DNA of 63,325 bases from Candidatus Hydrothermales bacterium (GTDB taxonomy: Bacteria; Hydrothermota; Hydrothermia; Hydrothermales; JAJRUZ01): contig JBCNVI010000002.1 in NCBI GenBank assembly GCA_039630235.1, forward strand, positions 150,017 to 213,341. Direction: 5' to 3'. The translations under genes and the position numbers were made by a program. This document shows positions 42,835 to 51,521 of the stretch, in pieces. The notes beneath the pieces were generated by a model. That model ran no database searches. It was not told where the DNA came from and saw nothing but the letters and a program-made list of their open reading frames with translations. Numbering within the stretch: the stretch's first letter is position 1; every line of letters begins with the position of its first letter.

Positions 42835-43594
42835 TTTCAATAGTTCTAAAGTTATATTTAATTTAATAAATTCAATAGAGGAATTTTTAGGTGAAAGTAT
42901 TGAGTGGATATTTGTAGATTCTGGTTCTACAGATAAAACCACCTTAATTTTAAAGAACGTTAGGAATTCCTCAAGATATTTTTTCAAAAAAAATATAGGT
43001 TTCGCAAAAGGTAACAACTACGCAATATCCATGGCAAAAGGAGAGTATATTTTTTTCTGTAATCCCGATGTTTCCTTTGATAGATACAATTTTGAGAAAG
43101 TGATACTGGAGTTAAAGGAGAAAAGACCCTTAGTTTTAGTTCCCCTTTTAAAAGCAAAGGAGAGAACTTTTTATTTTATAAGACCCCTGCCGTCTATATG
43201 GAATGTTTTATTTTTACGTTGGAGTAGTGGTAAAGTAAAAGAGGGGGAGAAGTTTCAGCCGGCTTTTTCAGCTATTTTTTTAAATAAAAAAGTATTAGAT
43301 AAGCTAAAAGGTTTGGATGAGCGTTTTTTTGTTTATTTTACAGATGTCGAGTTTTTTAAAAGGTTTTACGATAGTGGATTCAGAATAGATGACATTACTT
43401 TTTCAAATAGTTGCTTTTATCACATTGGTTCTTCAGTTTTGTTTTTGAGAAAGTTTGAGTTTTTAAAAAAATTTGATTTTGCAAGGGGTTTTTTTCTCTA
43501 TTTTTTAAGGTACGGTAGCTTAGTTGAAAAAATTTTTTCTTCTATACTTTTTTTACTTTTGATTATGAGGGCCTTTTACTTTTACTTTAAATAA
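42803..43594 (+). CDS. Glycosyltransferase family 2
   Basis: 263 residues with the GT-A core: TVSFNSSKVIFNLINSIEEF, EWIFVDSGSTDKTTLILK, NIGFAKGNNYAISMAKGEYIFFCNPDVSFD (shown in part; NPD is the DxD-equivalent) and DERFFVYFTDVEFFKRFYDSGF. This pattern resembles rhamnosyltransferase-type GT2 enzymes. A C-terminal hydrophobic stretch may hold it at the membrane. The 3' end overlaps the convergent STAND-like gene by 8 bases. Confidence 0.9.
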   Translation: MKKFLTGITVSFNSSKVIFNLINSIEEFLGESIEWIFVDSGSTDKTTLILKNVRNSSRYFFKKNIGFAKGNNYAISMAKGEYIFFCNPDVSFDRYNFEKVILELKEKRPLVLVPLLKAKERTFYFIRPLPSIWNVLFLRWSSGKVKEGEKFQPAFSAIFLNKKVLDKLKGLDERFFVYFTDVEFFKRFYDSGFRIDDITFSNSCFYHIGSSVLFLRKFEFLKKFDFARGFFLYFLRYGSLVEKIFSSILFLLLIMRAFYFYFK

Positions 43595-45815
43595 TCTTTT
43601 TCTCCTTAAGAAAACTAAAAATTTCTTCTTCATTAATTTTGAAAGGAAAAGTATTTATTTCGTATCTCAAATTGTGAAAAAAGTGTTCGAGATTTGAAAA
43701 TTTTTCTAGTACTTTTTTTATTTCCTTAGCTGCTTTCTCTAAATCTTTCACATAAAAGAGAAATAAGAAATATTGAATATAATAGGAAATCTCTCTAAGA
43801 GGATTTTTAAAGGTCCTTTCAAGGACTACTCTAAAATATTTTTCACTTTTTTCTTTCTCACCTAAAACTAAAAAAATTTTTGCAAGTAGTATATTCTTTT
43901 CACATTCAAACATCTCACTGTGTGGCTCAATAGATTTTGCTATATCTAGTGCCTTTTGAACGTTTCCCCTTATAAGTTCATACAAAGAGTCAAAAAGCGT
44001 TACATCAAAAAAAGTATCAGGATCTTTATATTCTTCATAAATTTCCTTTAACTTAAAATTAAATTCCCTTGCCTTTTCCATATCCCCTCTGTGGATATAG
44101 TAATGTTTAAGAATATAATAATAATGATCATAATAATGATAAGCTCTTGACTTTTCTATATATTTTTTCATTTCATCTAAAGTATTGAACAATTTTTCTA
44201 AGTCTCCAGTATGAAGATATAAGAAAGACAACATCCCGAGAGTATAAGCAATTAAGTCCTCATCTTGAGTTAGGTTTAGGGCTTCTCTGTATTTTTCCTC
44301 TGCAGTTCCAAATTTTAATCTTTTAAAGTTTACATGACCTATGTTAGTTAAAAGTAATGCAACACCTCTTTTTGTTATTCTTATATTTTTTGCTATATTA
44401 AGAGCCTCATTATAAAACATTTCGGCCTTTTCAAGTTCCTCATAGGCTGAGTTGATTGCCCCTAAAAGTGTAAAAAGCCTATATAGGACTTTATTTTCTA
44501 ATTTGTCTTTATACAAAAGTCCTTCATAGGCACTCCTTTCCGCTTCTTCGTATTTACTAAGATAATAAAAAACTGCTCCCCTTAGAAAGAAAAAAAGGCC
44601 TTGATATTCAGGTTCAAGTTTATTTACATCAATTTTTTTAAGCTCTCTTAGAGTTTCCTCCAATTTATGTGATAAAAGGTAAATTTCTGCCTTGATTAGA
44701 ATAATGAGGAAGTTTTGTTGCAGTTCTTGTGGTAACTTCTCAATTATTGGTTCTATTTCATAAAAAAGAGTTGTATCTAGTATATCGTATATTTTTTTAT
44801 TTAGTATATCAAGTATTTTTGAATAGTATTTAAGTTGAAGGAGATAAGAGAGTGCTTGAAAGAAGTCTTCTTTTTCTAAGTAGTATTCTGCAGCACTATC
44901 GAGGATCCATTTTTTTAGTATAAGTCCCTTAGGGCTTTTTTCTAGTTCTCTAAGTAGAAATTCTTTGAAGATTGGGTTTAAAAAGTAGTATTCACCAGAT
45001 TTTTCCAGAAATATAAACTTTTCACTTATTTCTTGAATGAATCTCTCTGGTTTTTTTATTCCTATGATTCTTTCTAAGTCTTCTTTTTTAAATCTTTCTA
45101 AGCATGATATTCCAAGGAGCATACTTCTTTTTTCTGGTTCAAGTTCATAGAGTTTTTCTCTTAGTATTTTTTCTATATCTTCTGATTCTAGTTTTTCTGG
45201 TATAGTTTTTTTATTTAAGTATTCAGATAGAAGAATTTTTGTAAAAAGTCCATGTCCCTTTGTTTTTAATATGATTTTATCTATGTCCTTTTTGTTATAA
45301 TTTATTTTGTGCTTGTCTAAAAATTCTGTTATTTCTTCTGTTGTCAGAGTAAGAAAACTTTTATCTATTTTTTCTGTTTGGTTTTCTAATGGTGTTTTAA
45401 TTTCTTCGCTTGTTTCAATTACGAAGGTTATGTTTGGGTTAGAGTTAAGGGTTAAACTCCAAAAGGTTTTTTCAGATTCAGAGTTTTTAATTTCTTCGAA
45501 TCTTTCAAAGACAAATACTTTGATATTTTCTTCCTTTTGGAGGTAGTTATAGAGTAAGTTCCTTAATGTTTCAATGTTTAAAAGTTCACTTTTAATAAGT
45601 TTATCTGAGAGTTTTTTGAGGAAGTATCCTTCTTTTGAGTCCTCTTTTGTTAGGAGGAATTTTACATGATTTATCTTTGTTTCAAGTAGAAATCTTTCAA
45701 TTACTTCACTTTTTAAAAGTCCAGGCTCACCACATACTATTACATACTTTTTATCAAGACTTCCTTTTAACTTATCTAACGCCCTCTTCGGAAATAAGTC
45801 CCTTAATATCTCCAC
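43587..45815 (-). CDS. STAND-like P-loop/TPR protein, copy 2 of tandem pair
   Basis: 742 residues, no membrane helix or signal. N-terminal ATPase-like domain: P-loop-like CGEPGLLKSEVI (GxPGxxKS, second Gly replaced by Leu), Walker B-like IKVFVFERFEEI, sensor-like ITFVIETSEE, then a helical/winged segment with KTKGHGLFTKILLSEYL and NPIFKEFLLRELE. From about residue 300 the chain is alpha-helical with tetratricopeptide-type repeats (GLLYKDKLENKVLYRLFTLLGAIN; EKAEMFYNEALNIAKNI; AEEKYREALNL). The layout resembles MalT without its C-terminal DNA-binding domain. Function unknown. It lies 23 bases after its paralogue, downstream of comEC. Confidence 0.75.
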   Translation of the reverse strand: MEILRDLFPKRALDKLKGSLDKKYVIVCGEPGLLKSEVIERFLLETKINHVKFLLTKEDSKEGYFLKKLSDKLIKSELLNIETLRNLLYNYLQKEENIKVFVFERFEEIKNSESEKTFWSLTLNSNPNITFVIETSEEIKTPLENQTEKIDKSFLTLTTEEITEFLDKHKINYNKKDIDKIILKTKGHGLFTKILLSEYLNKKTIPEKLESEDIEKILREKLYELEPEKRSMLLGISCLERFKKEDLERIIGIKKPERFIQEISEKFIFLEKSGEYYFLNPIFKEFLLRELEKSPKGLILKKWILDSAAEYYLEKEDFFQALSYLLQLKYYSKILDILNKKIYDILDTTLFYEIEPIIEKLPQELQQNFLIILIKAEIYLLSHKLEETLRELKKIDVNKLEPEYQGLFFFLRGAVFYYLSKYEEAERSAYEGLLYKDKLENKVLYRLFTLLGAINSAYEELEKAEMFYNEALNIAKNIRITKRGVALLLTNIGHVNFKRLKFGTAEEKYREALNLTQDEDLIAYTLGMLSFLYLHTGDLEKLFNTLDEMKKYIEKSRAYHYYDHYYYILKHYYIHRGDMEKAREFNFKLKEIYEEYKDPDTFFDVTLFDSLYELIRGNVQKALDIAKSIEPHSEMFECEKNILLAKIFLVLGEKEKSEKYFRVVLERTFKNPLREISYYIQYFLFLFYVKDLEKAAKEIKKVLEKFSNLEHFFHNLRYEINTFPFKINEEEIFSFLKEKKII

Positions 45816-45838
45816 TTTTTAGTTTCGCTTATTTAATA

Positions 45839-48064
45839 CTATAACGTTTGTTTAGTTATAAACTCTAATATTTCTTCTTCTTTAATAAATATTGGAAAGG
45901 TTTTTAAATTAAATTTTAAGTTTACAATAAATTGCTCAAAACTAGTGAATTTACGGATTATTTTTTTTAGCTCTTCTGCAGCTTTTTTCAATTCTCCTTG
46001 GTTATAGAGGAATAGAAAATATGGTATCAGGTATGTAACTTTTCTAAAAGATTCTTCTGGACATTTATCAATTGCTTTTTTTAGATGCTCTTCCGTTTTT
46101 TCTTTTTCTCCCAGAACCAAGTATACTTTTGCAAGTAGAATATTTTTCTCACATTCAAGTAAAATTCTATTTGGTTCCAGGGAGTTTGCTATTTCTAATG
46201 CTCTTTTGGTATTACCTTTTATTAACTCATAAAAGGCCTCAAAATTTTTTAGATCAAATAACATTTCAGGATCTTTATACTCTTCATAGAAATCTTTTAG
46301 TTTATCGTTGTAGTACTTTGCTTTTTCATAATCTCCAAGTGTAATGTGATAATCTCTAAGAACTATATAATAAGTATGAAAGTGATAGTAACTTTTTGAT
46401 TTTTCAATATAGGTTTTCATCTTTTCTAAAGTGCTTAATGTTTTTTCCAGATTCCCAGAATATAGATAAAGCTGGGAGAGCCATCCCAAAGTATAAGCCT
46501 TTAAATCTTCATCAGTAGAAATACTTAATGCTTCGTTATACTTCTCTTCGGCTAAATCATATTTACCTCTTCTTAGGTAAATTGAGCCGAGATTAGTTAA
46601 AAGCAAAGTGACTCCTCTTCTTGATACTTTAATATTTTTTGCTAAATTAAGAGCCTCATTGTAGAATTTTTCGGCTTTTTCAAGATTTTCATTCATTGAG
46701 TTTATAGCACCTAAAAGGTTATTTAGTCTATATAAGATTCTATTTTCTAATTTATCTTTATAAAGAAGTCCCTCGTAGGCACTATTTTCTGCTTCGGTGT
46801 AGTTACTCAAATAATAATAAGCTGCTCCTCTTAAGTAATAAAATAATCCCTTATACTCAGGTTCAATTTTATCTACATCAATTTTGCTAAGCTCTTCTAA
46901 TACTTGCTCAGACTTATAAGATAAAAGATGGATTTGTGCCTTAATCAGCACTATAAGGAAGTTTTTTTGAAATTCTTCAGGTAGTTTTTCAATTATTGGC
47001 TCTATATCGTAGGCAATAGTTGTTTCTACTATATCATATATCTTTTTATTTAATATGTTAAGTATTTTTGAGTAGTATTTAAGTTCAGTGAGGTAAGAGA
47101 GTGCTTGGAAGAAGTCTTCTTTTTCGAGGTAGTGTTCTGCGGCGTTATCAAGGATCCATTTTTTTAGAATTAGTCCCTTAGGGCTTTTTTCTAGTTCTTT
47201 AAGTAAAAATTCCTTGAAGATTGGGTTTAGAAAATAGTACTCGCCAGATTTTTCTATAAATAGGAATTTTTCAGTTATTTCTTGGATGAATTTTTCTGGA
47301 TTTTTTATTCCTATGATTTTTTCTAAGTCTTCTTTTTTAAATCTTTCTAGGCACGATATTCCAAGAAGCATACTTCTTTTCTCTGGTTCAAATTCATAGA
47401 GCTTTTCTCTCAGTATTTTCTCTATATCCTCTGATTCTAGTTTTTCCGGAATAGTTTTTTTAGTTAAATACTCAGATAGAAGAATTTTTGTAAAAAGACC
47501 GTGCCCCTTTGTCTTTGATATGATCTTATCTATGTTCTTTCTGTTATAGTTTATTTTGTGCCTATCTAAAAATTCTGCTATTTCTTCTGCTTTTAGTGTG
47601 AGCAAGTCTTTATCTATTTTTTCTGTCTGATCTTCTACTGGTGTTTTGATTTCTTCACTAGTTTCGATTATGAAGGATATGCTTGGGTTAGAGTTAAGGG
47701 TTAAACTCCAAAAGATTTTTTCAGATTCGGAGTTTTTAATTTCTTCGAATTTTTCAAAGACAAATACTTTGATGTTTTTTTCGTTCCGAAAGTAATTATA
47801 AAGCGAGTTTTTTAGTGCCTCAACACTTATAAGTTCACTTTTAAGGAGTCTGTCTGCGAGTTTTTTTAAGAAGTATCCTTCCTTTGAGTCTTCTTTTGTT
47901 AAGAGGAATTTTACATGATTTATTTTTGTTTCAAGTAAAAATCTATTTATTACCTCACTTTTTAAAAGTCCAGGTTCACCACATATTACTAAATACTTTT
48001 TATCAAGACTCTCTCTTAACTTATCTAACGCCCTCCTCGGAAACAAATCTCTTAATACCTCCAC
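45839..48064 (-). CDS. STAND-like P-loop/TPR protein, copy 1 of tandem pair
   Basis: 741 residues, colinear with the protein at 43587. The first ~330 residues are nearly the same (LLETKINHVKFLLTKEDSKE and SLTLNSNP shared; same CGEPGLLKSE P-loop, same GHGLFTKILL), whereas the C-terminal ~170 residues differ much more, ending ILEFITKQTL here. TPR-like repeats run from about residue 380. It begins with ATG after AAAAGGTGGAGGT, 9 bases from the comEC stop, so it is probably cotranscribed with comEC. No HTH output domain is seen. It could be a signal-sensing scaffold, but I assign no reaction. Confidence 0.75.
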   Translation of the reverse strand: MEVLRDLFPRRALDKLRESLDKKYLVICGEPGLLKSEVINRFLLETKINHVKFLLTKEDSKEGYFLKKLADRLLKSELISVEALKNSLYNYFRNEKNIKVFVFEKFEEIKNSESEKIFWSLTLNSNPSISFIIETSEEIKTPVEDQTEKIDKDLLTLKAEEIAEFLDRHKINYNRKNIDKIISKTKGHGLFTKILLSEYLTKKTIPEKLESEDIEKILREKLYEFEPEKRSMLLGISCLERFKKEDLEKIIGIKNPEKFIQEITEKFLFIEKSGEYYFLNPIFKEFLLKELEKSPKGLILKKWILDNAAEHYLEKEDFFQALSYLTELKYYSKILNILNKKIYDIVETTIAYDIEPIIEKLPEEFQKNFLIVLIKAQIHLLSYKSEQVLEELSKIDVDKIEPEYKGLFYYLRGAAYYYLSNYTEAENSAYEGLLYKDKLENRILYRLNNLLGAINSMNENLEKAEKFYNEALNLAKNIKVSRRGVTLLLTNLGSIYLRRGKYDLAEEKYNEALSISTDEDLKAYTLGWLSQLYLYSGNLEKTLSTLEKMKTYIEKSKSYYHFHTYYIVLRDYHITLGDYEKAKYYNDKLKDFYEEYKDPEMLFDLKNFEAFYELIKGNTKRALEIANSLEPNRILLECEKNILLAKVYLVLGEKEKTEEHLKKAIDKCPEESFRKVTYLIPYFLFLYNQGELKKAAEELKKIIRKFTSFEQFIVNLKFNLKTFPIFIKEEEILEFITKQTL

Positions 48065-48073
48065 CTTTTAATT

Positions 48074-49183
48074 TTATTTTTTTGTATGTAGCACTTTCAA
48101 GAGATAAAGAAAAATTGGTAGTAAAATTAATATTGAGAATATGAAATAGTTTACCCTTTCAGTATGGATAAAGGGTGAAATTTTTGAGAGATAATCGAGA
48201 ACAATAAAGGTTATATGAGTTATAAATTCAGAAAAGCTGGCAAATTTGATAGAAATAAATGGAAGTATGTCAGCTGTTATTATAGTTAAAATCCCTCCCA
48301 GAAGGGACAAAAAGGTTAAGGGAGAAAGGATTATATTTGCTAAGGGAGCTATTATTGATAGGTTTTTGAAAACGAAATATATGTAGGGATATACAAATAC
48401 CTGAGCCGAAATAGAAACACAAAGGGGTAAATACAAAAAATTTCTTATTAAGCTATTTTTTATTTTTAATTTTTCAAAGAAAGGAAACAAAACAGAAATT
48501 CCTATAGTTGCAAGGTAAGAAAGATGAAATCCTGGATCAAAGGCACTCTCTGGAAACAGGAAAAGAGATAAAAGTCCTGCATTTCCAATAATAGAAAGAG
48601 GGTGAACCCTTTTGTTAAGAAGAAGTGATGAAAGATAAAAAATTATCATAATAAAGGATCTTAAAACAGAGGGTCTTAACGGGACTATTGTAACGTAAAA
48701 AGTTACAGCAAAGATTGAGAATAAAATTGCCCTCTTGAAATTTAACCTAAAGAAAAGAAAAATAAAGATAAATATAGACGTTATTATTACCATATGAAGA
48801 CCTGATATAGCTAAAAAATGAAGTGTTCCTGTTCTTATAAAATCTCTTAGAACTTTTCTATCTATCTTCATCCTTTCACCTAATATCATAGCAAGCATAA
48901 AATCTCTAGTTTTATCTTTAAACATTTTCTTTATTTTACTTTTAAAATAAGAGTTTAACTTTTTGGATAAAATTGGATAATCCAATTTTTTGTCCCTTGG
49001 CTTATTTAGATTATAGTGGATGTTACCAAGAGGTAAAAAGGATAGATATTTAAAAGGAGTGAAAAGTAATAAGATAAGTAAAATTATATTGACAAAAAAA
49101 TTTTGAAAAATTTTACCTGTACAAATGCCCGAAAAGAATAAAATAAACAAGATGAAACTCGGATATTTTTTATTAATTTGCAT
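48074..49183 (-). CDS. comEC: ComEC/Rec2 competence membrane channel, core domain only
   Basis: 369 residues with about 8-9 membrane helices. FMLAMILGERMKIDRKVLRDFIRTGTLHFLAISGLHMVII (in part) is the ComEC competence-domain signature, with VPLRPSVLRSFIMI and FDPGFHLSYLATIGIS later. The N-terminal OB region is reduced to about 90 residues and the C-terminal metallo-beta-lactamase domain of full-length ComEC is absent. ComEC forms the inner-membrane channel for single-stranded DNA uptake. It heads the minus-strand operon with the two STAND-like genes. No comEA or pilus genes are in the window. Confidence 0.9.
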   Translation of the reverse strand: MQINKKYPSFILFILFFSGICTGKIFQNFFVNIILLILLLFTPFKYLSFLPLGNIHYNLNKPRDKKLDYPILSKKLNSYFKSKIKKMFKDKTRDFMLAMILGERMKIDRKVLRDFIRTGTLHFLAISGLHMVIITSIFIFIFLFFRLNFKRAILFSIFAVTFYVTIVPLRPSVLRSFIMIIFYLSSLLLNKRVHPLSIIGNAGLLSLFLFPESAFDPGFHLSYLATIGISVLFPFFEKLKIKNSLIRNFLYLPLCVSISAQVFVYPYIYFVFKNLSIIAPLANIILSPLTFLSLLGGILTIITADILPFISIKFASFSEFITHITFIVLDYLSKISPFIHTERVNYFIFSILILLPIFLYLLKVLHTKK

Positions 49184-49218
49184 TTTTATAAAACTTATGG
49201 TATCTTTTAATATTTTTA

Positions 49219-49248
49219 ATTATAGAGTTCAGTACCAAGTTTTTGTAA
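49219..49248 (-). promoter_or_regulatory. Promoter candidate for the comEC-STAND operon
   Basis: On the minus strand, TTACAA (plus-strand 49243-49248) and TATAAT (49219-49224) are separated by 18 bases, about 35 bases before the comEC ATG at 49183. The -35 match is partial; the spacer equals that of the other promoters in this window. Confidence 0.45.
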
Positions 49249-49263
49249 CTTAGCAAGTAAAAA

Positions 49264-49445
49264 ATGCGTTGTGGGAGTTATGCGAGGTGGTTGATTCAAA
49301 AAGGTTACGGATTTATTGTTCCTAATAATAGTTCTTTTAAGGCCTTAAAAAAGACTGGGCTGTTAGCTTTGGGAAAGTTAATTCTTTTAAAGATCCGAAG
49401 AAAGTTAAGGTTAAAAGAAATAAGCCTAAAATTTTAAAATCTTAA
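49264..49445 (+). pseudogene. Decayed cold-shock protein gene
   Basis: A 57-codon frame (49264-49437) contains RWLIQKGYGFIVPNN, matching the start and RNP1 motif of cold-shock proteins (KWFNxxKGYGFIxPDD). Then comes SSFKALKKTG, matching the segment after the missing RNP2 (VFVHxSAI). From about 49360 the similarity continues in the next frame (AVSFGKVNSFKDPKKVKVKR, stop at 49443-49445). So an internal deletion of about 15 codons plus a frameshift appear to have destroyed a csp gene. It lies 3 bases before ychF. Confidence 0.6.
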
Positions 49446-49448
49446 AAG

Positions 49449-50462
49449 ATGGAAAAGATTGGTTTAGTTGGTTTTCCCAATGCTGGTAAATCCACTTTCT
49501 TTTATATAGTTACTGGAAAAGATGTTGAAAGAAACGTATACCCCTTTACAACTATAGGTAAGAATGAAGGAAAAGCTGAGATTGAAGATGATCTCTTGAA
49601 AAAACTTGCAGAGAGAAATAAGTCAACAGAGGTAAGAAATTTCAAGATAAACATATACGATATTGCCGGAATAATTGAGGGCTCTCACAAAGGAGAGGGA
49701 CTCGGTAATGAATTTTTATCCTACATTAGAGAAGCTGATCTTTTAATATTTATTTTAAGAGGCTTTGAAAACGAAAAGGTTTCTTCCTATCTAAAGGAAA
49801 TAAACCCTGAAAAGGAAAGAGAAGTGCTTTTACTTGAACTTTCCCTTTCAGATCTTGACAGGATAGAAAAAAAACTGCGAGAAAAAAATCTAGATAAAGA
49901 ACTTAAAGAGAAGTTAATAGAAGCGAAAGAAAAAATTTTAAAAGGCATTGAATCTGAAGACATAAAGAATTTCCCTCTTCTCACTGCTAAAAAGAAAATA
50001 TATGTGATAAATTCTGACGATAAAAAAAGGGATTTTAAGCTTAACGTGAATGAAAAATATTTTGTCTGTCCCTTTAAAATTTTCGAAGAATTAAAAGAAT
50101 TGGAAGAAAAAGAGAGGTATGAAATATTAAAAGAGCTAAAAAAAGAGGGCTTTGATACCCCTTTAGAAATATTGGAATACGCTTTTAACTACCTTAATTT
50201 TATAAGGTTTTATACTTTAAAGGGGAAAATTGCAAGTTCCTTTCCACTAAAGAAAGGCTCCACTGCTTATGAGGCAGCAGGAAAGATTCACAGCGACATT
50301 CAAAAGGGATTTATAAAGGTGGAAGTAGCAAAACCATTCAATTTCTTAGAGATACCCTCTTGGAAAGAACTAAAGGAAAAAGGCCTTATTGAAACACATG
50401 GCCCCGATTATATTGTTAAAGATAGAGACATTCTTGAATTTAAATTTTCTTCTAATTTATAA
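49449..50462 (+). CDS. ychF: YchF/Obg-family GTPase with TGS domain
   Basis: 337 residues, slightly short for YchF (about 363). G1 GFPNAGKSTFF, then YPFTTIGKNEGKAEI, G3 YDIAGIIEGSHKGEGLGNEFLSYIREAD, a coiled-coil insertion (about 120-165), and a C-terminal TGS-like part with FYTLKGKIASSFPLKKGSTAYEAAGKIH (in part) and DYIVKDRDILEFKF. The DIAG triplet fits YchF/Obg proteins. They bind ribosomes and nucleotides, ATP in YchF. It immediately precedes the rpsF operon. Confidence 0.9.
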   Translation: MEKIGLVGFPNAGKSTFFYIVTGKDVERNVYPFTTIGKNEGKAEIEDDLLKKLAERNKSTEVRNFKINIYDIAGIIEGSHKGEGLGNEFLSYIREADLLIFILRGFENEKVSSYLKEINPEKEREVLLLELSLSDLDRIEKKLREKNLDKELKEKLIEAKEKILKGIESEDIKNFPLLTAKKKIYVINSDDKKRDFKLNVNEKYFVCPFKIFEELKELEEKERYEILKELKKEGFDTPLEILEYAFNYLNFIRFYTLKGKIASSFPLKKGSTAYEAAGKIHSDIQKGFIKVEVAKPFNFLEIPSWKELKEKGLIETHGPDYIVKDRDILEFKFSSNL

Positions 50463-50495
50463 TTTAAAATATTCTAAACTCTTAGATTCAGTAGT

Positions 50496-50533
50496 GGGTT
50501 CCATCCCCTCCTTTTAGAGATTTTTAAAGGAGG
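50496..50533 (+). promoter_or_regulatory. rpsF leader: hairpin sequestering the Shine-Dalgarno sequence
   Basis: CCTCCTTT (50507-50514) is perfectly complementary to AAAGGAGG (50526-50533), which is the ribosome site of rpsF (TTG start at 50539); the loop is 11 bases. The C-run at 50505-50508 can instead pair with GGG at 50496-50498, an exclusive alternative that would free the ribosome site. The pairing is seen directly; control by the S6:S18 complex, as known for rpsF leaders in other bacteria, is inference. Confidence 0.65.
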
Positions 50534-50538
50534 AAAAA

Positions 50539-50856
50539 TTGCAGGAATACGAGATGATGTTGATTTTAGATCCTGATCTAGATGAGGAAAAAAGAAAGGA
50601 AATATATAACAAAATAGAAACTATGATTAGGGAGGAGGGAGGGGAAGTTCTGTATATTAAAGATTGGGGAATTAGGGAGTTTGCTTATCCTATAAGACAT
50701 AAAAATGTAGGTTTTTATAGTGTTTGGGAATTTAAGTCTAATTCAGAAATTCCTAATTCTTTACGCTCACAGATGCGCCTGATGAAAGATATATTTAGGT
50801 TTATGATATTAAAAAAGAAAAACGTAAAATCATTTAAAAAAAGAAAAGGAGGATAA
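50539..50856 (+). CDS. rpsF: Ribosomal protein bS6
   Basis: 105 residues: YEMMLILDPDLDEEKRKEIYNKIE at the N-terminus, WGIREFAYPIRHKNVGFYSVWEF (split here; the S6 core) and a basic tail KKKNVKSFKKRKGG. It binds S18 on the 30S platform. TTG start with AAAGGAGG six bases upstream, inside a hairpin. First gene of rpsF-ssb-rpsR-rplI. Confidence 0.97.
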   Translation: MQEYEMMLILDPDLDEEKRKEIYNKIETMIREEGGEVLYIKDWGIREFAYPIRHKNVGFYSVWEFKSNSEIPNSLRSQMRLMKDIFRFMILKKKNVKSFKKRKGG

Positions 50857-50859
50857 ATT

Positions 50860-51288
50860 TTGGCTGAAATAAGAATCCCTAACATGAATTTAGTAATACT
50901 TTCAGGAAGACTTGTTCAAGATCCAGAGCTGAGGTTTAGTTCTCAAGGACGGGCTATTGCAAGATTTAGAATAGCTTCAACTAGATCTTTTAGAGACTCT
51001 ACAACGGGAGATTGGAAAGAGGACACACTCTTTATAAACGTTGTTACATTTGGCTCCCTTGCAGAAAGATGTAATCAGAGGCTATCAAAAGGTTCTCCTG
51101 TTTTTGTTGAGGGTAGGCTTCAATCAAGAACTTATGAAACACAAAATGGTGAAAAAAGAAGTGTCATCGAGGTAGTAGGGTTAAGGGTTCAGTTTCTTGA
51201 AAAGGAAAAAGCTGAAGAAATCTCTGTTTCTCCTGAGGAAGAGTTACCTCCCGAAGAGTTACCCCCTGAGGATGAGTTGCCTTTTTAA
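50860..51288 (+). CDS. ssb: Single-stranded DNA-binding protein
   Basis: 142 residues. NLVILSGRLVQDPELRFSSQGRAIARFRIAS, DTLFINVVTFGSLAERCNQRLSKGSPVFVEGRL (in part) form the OB fold; the acidic C-terminus with repeated EELPPE ends in DELPF, the partner-binding tip. It protects single-stranded DNA in replication and repair. TTG start after AAAAGGAGGATAAAT, three bases after rpsF. Confidence 0.96.
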   Translation: MAEIRIPNMNLVILSGRLVQDPELRFSSQGRAIARFRIASTRSFRDSTTGDWKEDTLFINVVTFGSLAERCNQRLSKGSPVFVEGRLQSRTYETQNGEKRSVIEVVGLRVQFLEKEKAEEISVSPEEELPPEELPPEDELPF

Positions 51289-51311
51289 TTTTTTAATTTG
51301 AATGTTTGAAA

Positions 51312-51521
51312 ATGAAAGGGTGTAGATTTTGTAAAGAAGGTATCGGTATCATAGATTATAAGGAAGTAGAAGTTTTAAAAAATTACTTAACTCCCCGTGG
51401 TAAGATAATGACAAGGAGACAGACAAAGTTATGTGCCTATCATCAAAGAAAGTTAGCGTTAGCTATCAAAAGAGCAAGACAGATGGCTTTACTTCCGTTC
51501 GTTAAAGAATATGTGATTTAA
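51312..51521 (+). CDS. rpsR: Ribosomal protein bS18
   Basis: 69 residues from ATG 51312: [60 protein letters not shown] (in part) is diagnostic. The N-terminal CxxC with the Cys in KLCAYHQ suggests the zinc-binding form of S18. An in-frame TTG at 51306 would add two residues. Partner of S6 encoded upstream. Confidence 0.96.
   Translation: MKGCRFCKEGIGIIDYKEVEVLKNYLTPRGKIMTRRQTKLCAYHQRKLALAIKRARQMALLPFVKEYVI

Noticed and set aside
43587-48064. The tandem repeat as a mobile element or assembly duplication
   Set aside because: The two copies differ throughout and strongly at the C-terminus, and no transposase or terminal repeats are seen; gene duplication explains it.
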